Positions 1-5,973 of a stretch of DNA of 20,222 nucleotides are shown here, one piece after another. Each line of letters opens with the position of its first letter. Positions within the stretch are counted from its first letter, which is position 1. Under the pieces are notes generated by a model that did not search any database, was not told the DNA's origin, and was given only the letters and a program-made list of their open reading frames with translations. Source of the stretch: Candidatus Pacearchaeota archaeon (GTDB lineage Archaea; Nanobdellota; Nanobdellia; Pacearchaeales; GW2011-AR1); NCBI GenBank assembly GCA_003554465.1, contig PWGL01000077.1:1-20222 (forward strand), given 5' to 3'. The translations under genes and the position numbers were made by a program.

Positions 1-79
1 AGTGTACTTATTCAAGAGTTACGATAGTTTATAAACTTTTTGGTAATATGAAATATATGTTAAATTGCGATTGAAAAGG

Positions 80-130
80 TTTTTAAAGCCATATACCTAT
101 GTTATACTAAGAAAAATAAAAAAAGGAGGT
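80..130 (+). promoter_or_regulatory. Promoter and Shine-Dalgarno site of the first gene
   Basis: A TATA-like TTTTTAAA lies at 80-87, preceded by a purine-rich stretch that could be the BRE. Transcription would begin near 110. The leader carries a strong Shine-Dalgarno GGAGGT at 125-130, five bases before the ATG at 136, so this gene should be translated from a short leader rather than leaderless. Confidence 0.6.
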
Positions 131-135
131 AAAAA

Positions 136-480
136 ATGCCAAAGAAAAAAAATGAGAATGTTATAGGAGCATGGGCATTCTTAGCAGGTGTGGTTTTAGC
201 AGTAATTGTTGGTCTTTTAGCTATAAATCCTACAGTAGGAAACTGGGCAATAGCACTAGTACTTATAGGTATTGTTATAGGATTGTTAAATGTTAGTGAG
301 AAACAGACTAAGGAATTTATGTTGGCCGGAACAGTATTGGTGATCGTAAGTTATTTTGGTGGAGAAGGTCTAGAAGCCGTTGCATATTTAAATGAAATGT
401 TGACTGCATTAGTAGTATTATTTGCACCAGCAACAATAGTAGCTGCTCTAAAAACTGTTTTCGCAATAGCTAATAAGTAA
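136..480 (+). CDS. Small multi-pass membrane protein of unknown function
   Basis: This 114-residue protein has a basic N-terminus (MPKKK) followed by three or four hydrophobic segments at about residues 9-30, 35-50, 59-75 and 85-108. It has no charged catalytic motif and no cysteine. The start is set by the strong Shine-Dalgarno site five bases upstream. A T-rich tract directly after the stop looks like a terminator, so the gene is probably monocistronic. Basic N-terminus and compact hydrophobic helices suggest an integral membrane protein. I do not recognise the family. The strong ribosome binding site hints at good expression, which is inference only. Confidence 0.75.
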   Translation: MPKKKNENVIGAWAFLAGVVLAVIVGLLAINPTVGNWAIALVLIGIVIGLLNVSEKQTKEFMLAGTVLVIVSYFGGEGLEAVAYLNEMLTALVVLFAPATIVAALKTVFAIANK

Positions 481-482
481 AT

Positions 483-518
483 TAGCTAGCTTTTATTTTT
501 ATTTTTTATTTATTTTTT
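483..518 (+). terminator. T-rich terminator between convergent genes
   Basis: Runs of T directly follow the stop of the membrane-protein gene, including a TTTTATTTTTATTTTTT stretch. This fits the oligo-T termination signals of archaeal RNA polymerase. The tail end overlaps the 3' end of the convergent Dph2-like gene. Confidence 0.5.
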
Positions 519-1111
519 CCTATATTTTCATAATTTATGACTTTATTACTGTCATATTCTAGACCAGGACATGCAGTATTTACCCATATATTTATAGAGA
601 AATTATCTAAATCGGTCAGGTCTATATTGTTTGAGATAAACGGGTAGAAATTTTTATCATATTTTTTTCTCAGCTTATCAATTATATTATTGTTTTTTTT
701 CTGGCCTGCCTTATTTGAAAATAAAACACCTATATTATCTTCAGAATAAAATTTACTTAATTTTGCCTTTATCTTATTTTTTGCTTTATCTATCTCTTCC
801 TGAGAGATTTCCCTGATTGAGTTACCCTCATAAATAAAGACAGGGTTGCTAGTTGAGAAAGCTAACTGTAATGCATGAAACTTACCGCTACCTATTAATA
901 ATAAGATTGCCTTCGGATTTATTTTGCTACAACCTAGAACTTGTTCAAAACCTAAAATATCATAACCATTATTTTCAAGATATTTTTTAATATTCTCAGC
1001 TAGGGCCTTATATTGTATAGAGTAAAGTAAATGTAACTTTTCTGGAAGATTGCTTATATCAATATCGAAATCTTTTATCTTCTTCTTAGCCTCAATAAAT
1101 AAAGTTTTCAT
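506..1111 (-). CDS. dph2: Dph2-like diphthamide synthase lacking domain 1
   Basis: Archaeal Dph2 transfers the 3-amino-3-carboxypropyl group of S-adenosylmethionine to a histidine of elongation factor 2, using a 4Fe-4S cluster held by one cysteine from each of three domains. This 201-residue protein matches only domains 2 and 3. The segment EQVLGC (Cys61) with IGSGKFHALQLA after it is the domain 2 signature, FSNKAGQ resembles the domain 3 entry, and NTACPGLEYD (Cys181) resembles the ACPRxxxDD site. The roughly 100-residue first domain and its GACD cysteine are absent; the usual length is about 340. I chose the ATG at 1111, four bases after the sepF stop, because an upstream start at 1201 would run deep into sepF and adds only a basic tail unlike Dph2. 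Cluster ligation would need a partner supplying the third cysteine, or the protein has another job. Family assignment is fairly firm, activity is not. Confidence 0.7.
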   Translation of the reverse strand: MKTLFIEAKKKIKDFDIDISNLPEKLHLLYSIQYKALAENIKKYLENNGYDILGFEQVLGCSKINPKAILLLIGSGKFHALQLAFSTSNPVFIYEGNSIREISQEEIDKAKNKIKAKLSKFYSEDNIGVLFSNKAGQKKNNNIIDKLRKKYDKNFYPFISNNIDLTDLDNFSINIWVNTACPGLEYDSNKVINYENIGKNK

Positions 1112-1115
1112 AGAA

Positions 1116-1511
1116 TTATTCTTTCTTGCTTTCTTTTTTATCTTTCTTCCCGCTCTTATTCTTTTCTGGTTTATAAATTTCTGCGAAAGAGGGTGTAACA
1201 ATTATCATGCCTTCCCCAAAACCTGCAACTTCTCCTTCTAAAGCGTTTGCTGTCTTTTTAATTTTAGATATTCCCCTCTTTAACTCAATCATATCTTTCT
1301 TTTTCAATGGTGAAATATTAATTACTGCAATTGTATATCCTTCTCTTAAAGAATTCAAAACTTTGTCTATATCTTCAAAGTTTTTAATAATAAAAGGTCT
1401 TACCATAACTTTTCTCTTTTCTGACTTTTGACCTAGGTCTACCTCAATATATTCTGGCTCTTCTACTTCCCCTTTTGAAAAAAATCCTGAAAATTTCTTT
1501 TTTATTCCCAT
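1116..1511 (-). CDS. sepF: SepF, membrane anchor of FtsZ
   Basis: Archaeal SepF binds the membrane and the C-terminal peptide of FtsZ and tethers the division ring at midcell. The 131-residue protein begins with a short amphipathic basic helix (MGIKKKFSGFFSKG) like SepF membrane-targeting sequences. The core at about 32-112 follows: VMVRPFIIKNFEDIDKVLNS, then YTIAVINISPL, a helix ending in EGEVAGFG, and GMIIVTP, the alpha/beta order of the SepF fold. A lysine-rich tail (113-131) follows. A TATA box at 1533-1540 lies about 25 bp before the ATG, so the mRNA is probably leaderless. The Dph2-like gene starts four bases after the stop and is likely co-transcribed. FtsZ lies at 6766-7950. Confidence 0.88.
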   Translation of the reverse strand: MGIKKKFSGFFSKGEVEEPEYIEVDLGQKSEKRKVMVRPFIIKNFEDIDKVLNSLREGYTIAVINISPLKKKDMIELKRGISKIKKTANALEGEVAGFGEGMIIVTPSFAEIYKPEKNKSGKKDKKESKKE

Positions 1512-1532
1512 ATTAGTTATTATAAATGCTTC

Positions 1533-1540
1533 TTTATAAA
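1533..1540 (-). promoter_or_regulatory. TATA box for sepF
   Basis: TTTATAAA on the minus strand is centred about 25 bp upstream of the sepF ATG, the expected spacing for a leaderless archaeal transcript. Confidence 0.6.
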
Positions 1541-1552
1541 TATTTCCTTCAT

Positions 1553-1921
1553 TTATTTATCCTCTTTTTTTTCATCCTTTTGATTATCTTGGCCACTACC
1601 TAATGCTTTTTCCACATCCCCTTTTAATGAGTCTAGTGATTCCTTTATCTTTTTCTCTTGTTTCTCAATTGAGTTTACTCTCAAATCCATAGTTTTCTTC
1701 TTTTCTTCTAATTCTTTAACTAAATCTTCTTTCTTAGATTTAATCATAACCTGGCCGGCTATTTTGTAAAGTTCATCTTCTTCAGAATCTTTAACTTCCT
1801 CTAAAGCAGAATTTGCTTCTTTAGCTTCTGCCTGAAAAGTTTGTTTTTGCATTGAAAATCTCTGGAGTTGCTGCTCTTTACCTTGCATTTCCTGAATTTT
1901 TTGCTGCATTTCTTTTTCCAT
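1553..1921 (-). CDS. pfdB: Prefoldin subunit beta
   Basis: Prefoldin is a jellyfish-shaped cytosolic chaperone of two alpha and four beta subunits that hands unfolded proteins to the thermosome. This 122-residue protein has the beta-subunit plan: an N-terminal coiled coil rich in Q, E and K (about 1-45), a hairpin region with the family motif DELYKIAGQVMIK (about 50-62), and a second coiled coil (about 64-105). An acidic/lysine tail ends it. Archaeal beta subunits are usually about 115-125 residues, so it is full length. It begins six bases after the rpo12 stop. The order eL43, Rpo12, prefoldin beta is a known conserved archaeal cluster, which supports one operon. Confidence 0.93.
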   Translation of the reverse strand: MEKEMQQKIQEMQGKEQQLQRFSMQKQTFQAEAKEANSALEEVKDSEEDELYKIAGQVMIKSKKEDLVKELEEKKKTMDLRVNSIEKQEKKIKESLDSLKGDVEKALGSGQDNQKDEKKEDK

Positions 1922-1927
1922 TTTGAA

Positions 1928-2065
1928 TTATTTGACCTTTATTTTTTTAATAGCCGTTCTTGGTTTATAAAATATACGGCTATTGCAATGAGGACATGAA
2001 AAACGCCTTTCTAACTCCTCACTACTTATTTTCTCATCGCACTTGAAACATTTATATGTTGTCAT
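1928..2065 (-). CDS. rpoP: RNA polymerase subunit P (Rpo12)
   Basis: Rpo12 (RpoP, the archaeal counterpart of eukaryotic Rpb12) is a tiny zinc-binding subunit of RNA polymerase that helps hold the Rpo3/Rpo10/Rpo11 assembly platform. I found this 45-residue frame by translating the gap between the prefoldin and eL43 genes. It begins MTTYKCFKCDEKI and has the zinc ligands Cys6/Cys9 and Cys24/Cys27 (SCPHC), then the family hallmark RIFYKPR at 30-36. Length is normal for the family (about 45-50). It sits 35 bases after eL43 and 6 bases before prefoldin beta, in the common archaeal order. Confidence 0.92.
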   Translation of the reverse strand: MTTYKCFKCDEKISSEELERRFSCPHCNSRIFYKPRTAIKKIKVK

Positions 2066-2100
2066 TTTATATTATCTTTTATATTTTTAGTTTTTTAAAT

Positions 2101-2337
2101 CTATTGACTGGTCTTTTTTTGCAAATCTACAAGATAAGACCCTGAAGCAAATTTCTTTTCACATTTTGGGCATTTCCATACACCATTTGATAGTCTCTTT
2201 ACACCTTCTTTATTACAAAAAGGGCATTTTTGCCTTTTCCTCTGATCTTTTTCTATTTTTTTAGTTTTCTCTCTAACCCTGAGGCCATATCCTGCCCCAA
2301 ATCTTGCAGTTGATTTTGTTTTTTTTGTTCTTGCCAT
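2101..2337 (-). CDS. rpl37ae: Large ribosomal subunit protein eL43 (L37Ae)
   Basis: eL43 is a zinc-ribbon protein of the archaeal large ribosomal subunit. The 78-residue sequence starts with the family signature MARTKKTKSTARFGAGYG followed by LRVREK, and carries the zinc ligands Cys38/Cys41 (CPFC) and Cys56/Cys59 (CPKC) around a GVWKCPKC motif. The ending ASGSYLVDL resembles the conserved FAGGAY region. Length is typical. A TATA-like CTTAAAAATAA on the minus strand lies about 25 bp before the ATG, so it probably heads the eL43-rpo12-prefoldin operon as a leaderless first gene. Confidence 0.95.
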   Translation of the reverse strand: MARTKKTKSTARFGAGYGLRVREKTKKIEKDQRKRQKCPFCNKEGVKRLSNGVWKCPKCEKKFASGSYLVDLQKKTSQ

Positions 2338-2377
2338 TTTATTATTTATTGCTAATTTATTTTTAAGTAAGCTTGAA

Positions 2378-2451
2378 TGGGGTTGGCAGGATTTGAACCT
2401 GCGTCGCGAACTCCCAAAGCTCGAAGCCTAGCCAGACTAGCCGACAACCCC
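2378..2451 (-). tRNA. tRNA-Pro (anticodon UGG)
   Basis: The minus strand folds into a complete 74-nt cloverleaf. The acceptor stem is GGGGTTG with CAACCCC and discriminator A. The D-arm has GGCT with GGCT using G-U pairs and the G18G19 doublet. The anticodon arm is CGAGC/GTTCG with loop TTTGGGA, giving anticodon TGG at 2414-2416. The T-arm is GCAGG, TTCAAAT, CCTGC. CCA is not encoded and there is no intron. It lies between uL11 and eL43 on the same strand and has its own TATA box at 2476-2485. Confidence 0.95.
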
Positions 2452-2475
2452 CTCTTTTATGGAAGGGGTTGTTTT

Positions 2476-2485
2476 GTTTATAAAT
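2476..2485 (-). promoter_or_regulatory. TATA box for tRNA-Pro
   Basis: ATTTATAAAC on the minus strand is centred about 30 bp before the mature 5' end of tRNA-Pro, implying a pre-tRNA with a leader of only a few bases. Confidence 0.55.
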
Positions 2486-2502
2486 TTAATGTATAATCAA
2501 GT

Positions 2503-3195
2503 TTATGCTTCTTCGGTTTCTTCAGTAGCTTCTTCCTCGCCTTCTGCTGCTTCTTCAGTTTCTTCAGTAGTTTCTTCCTCGCCTTCTGCTGCTTCTTCGG
2601 CGGCTGCCTCTGCAGCTTCCTCTTCTTCCTTCTCCTTCTCAATTATATTCTGCTGTTCCTTAGTGATCTTGCTAAACTCTTTTTTCAGTTTTGCCTTTTT
2701 CTTATCTTCAACTTCTGTTTTCTGGCTATTAATTTCTTCATCATAATTCCCTTCTTCAATTTCTTCTTCAATTTCTTTGCCGCCTTTACTCTCTACTAAT
2801 ACTCCTAAAGAGACACATGATCCTACTACGGACTTGACTGCGGACTTAAAATTCTTATCCAGCATATTTTCGTGTTTTGTCTTGGCAACTTTAATGATTT
2901 GTTCTATTCCTAAATTGGCGACACTCATTTTTTTCTGTTCCCCACTACCTTTCTCTATACCTGCCTCTTTCTTAATTAATTCAGAAACAGGTGGGGAAAA
3001 GACTGCAACTTCAAATTCTTTAGTTGACGGGTCTACATCTACCTCTACAGGAACCTTCAGACCTTTGAAACTTTCAGTTGACTGGTTAACTTCTTGGATT
3101 ACTTTCCCCATATTGATACCTAATGGTCCTATCTTCTGAGCTATTGCTGGTCCCGGTTCCATATTTCCTCCCTCAACTAGTAATTTTATTTTCAT
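2503..3195 (-). CDS. rpl11: Large ribosomal subunit protein uL11 with long acidic tail
   Basis: uL11 forms the base of the ribosomal stalk with uL10 and 23S rRNA and helps GTPase factors dock. The core (about 1-150) shows the standard plan: KLLVEGGNMEPGPAIAQKIG with GPLGINMG in the N-terminal domain, then SPPVSELIKKEAG and the rRNA-binding domain with GIEQIIKVAKTKHENML and GSCVSLGV. The family is usually about 160 residues; this one is 230. The added tail (about 155-230) is a charged helix that turns into Ala/Glu/Thr repeats, made by a 42-bp tandem duplication at 2509-2592. The ATG overlaps the Spt5 stop by one base (TAATG), so translation is coupled. The rest of the usual stalk operon is not here but at 14118-16044. 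Confidence 0.95.
   Translation of the reverse strand: MKIKLLVEGGNMEPGPAIAQKIGPLGINMGKVIQEVNQSTESFKGLKVPVEVDVDPSTKEFEVAVFSPPVSELIKKEAGIEKGSGEQKKMSVANLGIEQIIKVAKTKHENMLDKNFKSAVKSVVGSCVSLGVLVESKGGKEIEEEIEEGNYDEEINSQKTEVEDKKKAKLKKEFSKITKEQQNIIEKEKEEEEAAEAAAEEAAEGEEETTEETEEAAEGEEEATEETEEA
2509..2592 (-). repeat. 42-bp tandem duplication in the uL11 tail
   Basis: Two direct copies, 2509-2550 and 2551-2592, differ at only two bases. A partial third copy (TTCTTCGG) begins at 2593. Because 42 is a multiple of three, each unit adds 14 residues of the type AEGEEExTEETEEA without breaking the frame. Confidence 0.9.
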
Positions 3196-3743
3196 TATTC
3201 ACTTTCCTCATTCATTTCTTCTTGTTCTTCTCTTCTTAAAATCCTTATGTCATCTAAATTTACAGTTACAGGTATAGGAATTGCTGCCTGTAATAGTGTT
3301 ACCACGACTTCGCCTTTCTGTCTATCAATCCTGCTAACCTTTGCTTTCTCTTTCTTGAATGGATCTGCAGTTATCTCAACAATATCATCCTGTTTAATAT
3401 TTATCTCTTCAACCTTAGGTTCCATCATCTGTTCAATTTCTTTATATGTAACAGTTCTTGGTAAAATCCCTTTAACATATGGTAAGTTAAATGCTGCTTC
3501 CTCTATAACATCTCTTTCTTTAGCTTCTAAAAATATATATCCTCTCAGTCCTTGAGGCCTGGCTATTGAAAAAACATCTAAGTTTTTTTCATCGGCTCTT
3601 GCCCTAATCATATCAAAGGCGTTGTCTTCTTTGTTTGTTGTAACTTTGACAACAAATATCTGAGTATCTTCTTGTTGATCTTCTTTAACGTCTGAGCTAG
3701 AGATGCCTTCTCTACTTTCCTCTGTATTTTCTTCTTTTTCCAT
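3195..3743 (-). CDS. spt5: Transcription elongation factor Spt5 (NusG)
   Basis: Archaeal Spt5 pairs with Spt4, closes the RNA polymerase clamp and promotes processive transcription. It may also link polymerase and ribosome. The protein of 182 residues has an acidic N-terminal tail (1-27), an NGN domain (about 28-100, QIFVVKVTTNKEDNAFDMI to GYIFLEA and LPYVKGILP) and a KOW domain (about 118-165, DDIVEITADPFKKEKAKV). Family members are usually about 150 residues; the extra length is the acidic ends. I chose the ATG at 3743. An in-frame TTG at 3761 has GAGGT only two bases before it, so it is a weaker alternative. It lies between secE and uL11 in the classic archaeal order. A TTTATAAA at 3811-3818 may give it a promoter of its own. 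Confidence 0.92.
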   Translation of the reverse strand: MEKEENTEESREGISSSDVKEDQQEDTQIFVVKVTTNKEDNAFDMIRARADEKNLDVFSIARPQGLRGYIFLEAKERDVIEEAAFNLPYVKGILPRTVTYKEIEQMMEPKVEEINIKQDDIVEITADPFKKEKAKVSRIDRQKGEVVVTLLQAAIPIPVTVNLDDIRILRREEQEEMNEESE

Positions 3744-3850
3744 TTTGCAAATTAGTTCCAACTACCTCTAAATATAATAAGAAGTAGTTACCAGTAAAAT
3801 AGTATGGGTCTTTATAAATTTTGCTGTTTTGTAATTTTATAATTTAAAAG

Positions 3851-4030
3851 TTAAAATTGGCCAAGTAATAGCGAAATTAGAAATCCAATAAATCCTATAA
3901 CCAATATACCTATGGCTGAAACTTTTGCTATAGATTGAAATTCTTCTTTGCTTGGTTTCTTAAGTATTCTCCATACCCTGGTGCAGCTTTTGTAAAAACT
4001 TGATAACTGACTTAAACTTTTCTTTAACAT
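3851..4030 (-). CDS. secE: Preprotein translocase subunit SecE (Sec61 gamma)
   Basis: SecE clamps the SecY channel in the plasma membrane. I found this 59-residue frame by reading the gap upstream of Spt5. It has a charged N-terminal amphipathic helix with RVWRILKKPSKEEFQSIAKV (about residues 18-37), which matches the conserved Sec61-gamma motif with its KKPxxxEF core, then one transmembrane helix (about 38-56, VSAIGILVIGFIGFLISLLL). Length and layout are normal for archaeal SecE. The position before Spt5 and uL11 is the standard archaeal arrangement. A TATA-like TTTAAAAA at 4052-4059 is centred about 25 bp before the ATG, so it should be leaderless. Confidence 0.93.
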   Translation of the reverse strand: MLKKSLSQLSSFYKSCTRVWRILKKPSKEEFQSIAKVSAIGILVIGFIGFLISLLLGQF

Positions 4031-4051
4031 ATTAATTGTAGAAAGAATCAG

Positions 4052-4059
4052 TTTTTAAA
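4052..4059 (-). promoter_or_regulatory. TATA box for secE
   Basis: ATTTAAAAAC on the minus strand is centred about 25 bp before the secE ATG. It faces away from the TATA box at 4102-4109 that serves the divergent gene, about 45 bp away. Confidence 0.5.
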
Positions 4060-4101
4060 TGTTATGAAAATGCTTTTTTTCAAGAAAAATAGGCGATAAA
4101 C

Positions 4102-4109
4102 TTATATAT
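4102..4109 (+). promoter_or_regulatory. TATA box for the 4130 gene
   Basis: TTATATAT is centred about 25 bp before the ATG at 4130, the spacing expected for a leaderless transcript. Confidence 0.6.
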
Positions 4110-4129
4110 CTCTAATTTCTAATTATTTT

Positions 4130-4522
4130 ATGACAAAGGAAAATAAAAAAGGTGAGAATTTTGAATTGGCAGAAGAGCATGTAAAAATTGCCGAAGATCT
4201 AGTTTATGAAGAATCTAAAAGTTCCGACCCTAAAGATAGGGGGAAAGAAAACAAGATGAAAAAAACAATATTGTCTTTAGAAAAAGCCGAGTCTGGAATT
4301 TCAGAGCTTAGATCTGCAGTTGCCATGATAGCCATATTTATTATTGCCCTAGCAGGTTTATTTTTAATGTCGCCGACTATAACTGGTCGTGTTGCTGGTT
4401 CTGAAGCAACACCTCAACGGATAGGTATTATTTTACTTGTTTTTGCCCTAATTATAAGTATATGGTTGTCTTTTAAAAATCAGAAGAGATATAAAGATAG
4501 AAAAAAACAAAAAAATAAATAG
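4130..4522 (+). CDS. Two-helix membrane protein of unknown function
   Basis: This 130-residue protein has a long charged N-terminal region (1-62), rich in Lys and Glu and likely cytosolic with some coiled coil. Two transmembrane helices follow at about 63-80 (AMIAIFIIALAGLFLM) and 97-113 (GIILLVFALIISIWLSF), then a Lys/Arg-rich tail. Between the helices is a short outer loop containing SPTITGRVAG; ITG-type motifs just after a hydrophobic segment are, as I recall, frequent in exported DPANN proteins. It is separated from the next envelope gene by three bases, so the two are probably one operon. I cannot assign a function. Confidence 0.75.
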   Translation: MTKENKKGENFELAEEHVKIAEDLVYEESKSSDPKDRGKENKMKKTILSLEKAESGISELRSAVAMIAIFIIALAGLFLMSPTITGRVAGSEATPQRIGIILLVFALIISIWLSFKNQKRYKDRKKQKNK

Positions 4523-4525
4523 AGA

Positions 4526-5332
4526 ATGAGTAATTTAAACAAAATTATTAAAGATAATAAAATAGTTTATTTTGTTGTTATTATATCTGTGATTTTTGCA
4601 ATTTTAATTATTTCAAACATTCTTCTTTCACCTCATAAAGATTATGAGGCTATCTATATAGGTATGGATGAGACAAATGGTGAGATTATTTTTACATTAA
4701 ATACTAATGAGGAGATAAATGTTCCCCGGTCTGGAAGATGGGACCAGTACTATCCTGAGATTTATAAGAAAAATGATGGAGGGTGGGAAAAATTGGGCTT
4801 GACATTAGAATGTTTTGCTCCAAAATGCGAAGATCCTTGTGACGCTCCCATTATAGCTTGCGAAGCTCTTAATCGTCCTCCCATTTGCAAAAATGTTTCA
4901 GCTAAATATGATTATATCTGGGACAGAAAATATAGGGTTTCTAGGGAGAGAGATTGTGATGGGGAAGAGCAAATATGTTATGAGAATACACTAGCAGAGC
5001 CGGGAAAATATAAGGTTATGTTTTATTACAAGTTAGATTCTTGCCCTTCTTCTAAGTATGATGATGAATTAAAAGTTTTTGAAAACAATATTGAAACTAT
5101 TGAGAAAACATTTAGTATAGAAGAAGGTTATGTTTACCAACCTGCTTGCGAGACAGGATGGGATTGTTGGGATAATGAGGAATTTGAATGTTCTTTAGAA
5201 GATATTAATTTAGATAGTTATAACAGAGAAATTAGCCCTGAAACAGCAAAAGAGAGAGGGTTTAATTCAGTTCTTCAGAGATGTTATAATAATACTTGTT
5301 ATTGTATGGGTAAACATTTAACAACTCATTGA
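4526..5332 (+). CDS. Cysteine-rich exported protein anchored by one helix
   Basis: The 268-residue protein has one N-terminal transmembrane segment at about 14-34 (VYFVVIISVIFAILIISNIL) preceded by a basic stretch, so the remainder should face outwards. The outer part has about 18 cysteines in clusters: CFAPKCEDPCDAP, a middle pair around ERDCDGEEQICYEN, and a C-terminal group including CETGWDCWDNEEFEC and CYNNTCYCMG. The mostly even, clustered spacing suggests disulfides. The central stretch AEPGKYKVMFYYKLDSC resembles a beta-sandwich strand pattern. The start lies three bases after the upstream stop, with no strong ribosome binding site, implying coupling to the two-helix protein. Function unknown. 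A surface or envelope role is inferred from topology. Confidence 0.78.
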   Translation: MSNLNKIIKDNKIVYFVVIISVIFAILIISNILLSPHKDYEAIYIGMDETNGEIIFTLNTNEEINVPRSGRWDQYYPEIYKKNDGGWEKLGLTLECFAPKCEDPCDAPIIACEALNRPPICKNVSAKYDYIWDRKYRVSRERDCDGEEQICYENTLAEPGKYKVMFYYKLDSCPSSKYDDELKVFENNIETIEKTFSIEEGYVYQPACETGWDCWDNEEFECSLEDINLDSYNREISPETAKERGFNSVLQRCYNNTCYCMGKHLTTH

Positions 5333-5433
5333 TATTTATTGAGTGAGTCCTGCTCTTAACGACGCATTGACCCTTCCGCCTTAACTGATAGATTTCTTGC
5401 TAAATTTTTAATACAGAAGTTATATTTGTATTT

Positions 5434-5973
5434 TCATAAAATTTCTTTTGGGATTTCAATTTTTCCTTTTTGGTATAATATGCTTTCTGCCTGAAAAATT
5501 GCTTCCTTGCATAAATTCATCATTCTTTCGTATCTTTCTTCAACTTCTTCTATTTTTGTTGCAGAACTATACCTCGCAAATTCTCTTCTGTCTACTTCAG
5601 ATTCTTCTCCTTTTTTGGAATAAACCTTGATTCTCTGTATAAAATCTTTATTATATTCAATCAAATTTTTAGATTCAAGATAATCTAACAAAAGAGCAGT
5701 ATATTTCTGGCTTCTGGATTCAACACCTATTGTTGAAAGAATTGATAAGGCGCAATAATAAAGAGTGTAGAACCACTCTTCTGGAAGTTTATAATCAAAA
5801 CCTTTTGTTTTGTACATTTCGCAAAGAATCAACTCCTGTTTAGCCTTATCTAAATATTGTTTTGCTTCTTCTTTGTTAGGATTGACAATAAGTAAGCTCT
5901 TATGTTTTATCCCTTTATCTTCTTTTTTTCTTGCTGCTCTGAAACATTCTCTTAACTCTTTTTCAATTCCCAT
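5434..5973 (-). CDS. HEPN-domain protein of an MNT/HEPN pair
   Basis: HEPN proteins paired with minimal nucleotidyltransferases form toxin-antitoxin modules of the HepT/MntA kind. This 179-residue protein has an all-helical HEPN-like core at about 37-172: a first helix NKEEAKQYLDKAKQELILCE, an aromatic second helix EEWFYTLYYCALSILSTIGV like the (A)YYAxFxxA helix of the UPF0332 group, and the late segment VDRREFARYSS followed by a long charged helix. The active RNase motif of many HEPN proteins is Arg-x4-6-His. Here the matching stretch (DRREFARYS, 128-136) has no His, so it may not be a nuclease, or it may be a UPF0332-type variant. It overlaps the MNT gene by 11 bases, which implies co-expression. 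Confidence 0.7.
   Translation of the reverse strand: MGIEKELRECFRAARKKEDKGIKHKSLLIVNPNKEEAKQYLDKAKQELILCEMYKTKGFDYKLPEEWFYTLYYCALSILSTIGVESRSQKYTALLLDYLESKNLIEYNKDFIQRIKVYSKKGEESEVDRREFARYSSATKIEEVEERYERMMNLCKEAIFQAESILYQKGKIEIPKEIL

Noticed and set aside
1112..1201. Longer start for the Dph2-like gene at 1201, giving 30 extra residues
   Set aside because: This would overlap sepF by 86 bases and adds a basic tail unlike Dph2. The ATG at 1111 follows the sepF stop by four bases.
2459..3139. Plus-strand open frames rich in Ser/Ala/Val opposite uL11
   Set aside because: They are antisense shadows of the Glu/Ala-rich uL11 tail and core and lack start signals.
3744..3761. TTG start for Spt5 at 3761
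   Set aside because: The GAGGT is only two bases before it, and the added residues MELICK match no part of Spt5. I keep it as a weaker alternative.
5333..5433. Small gene or RNA between the cysteine-rich protein and the HEPN gene
   Set aside because: No start with a plausible frame and no stable fold stands out. The gap is convergent and looks like a terminator region.
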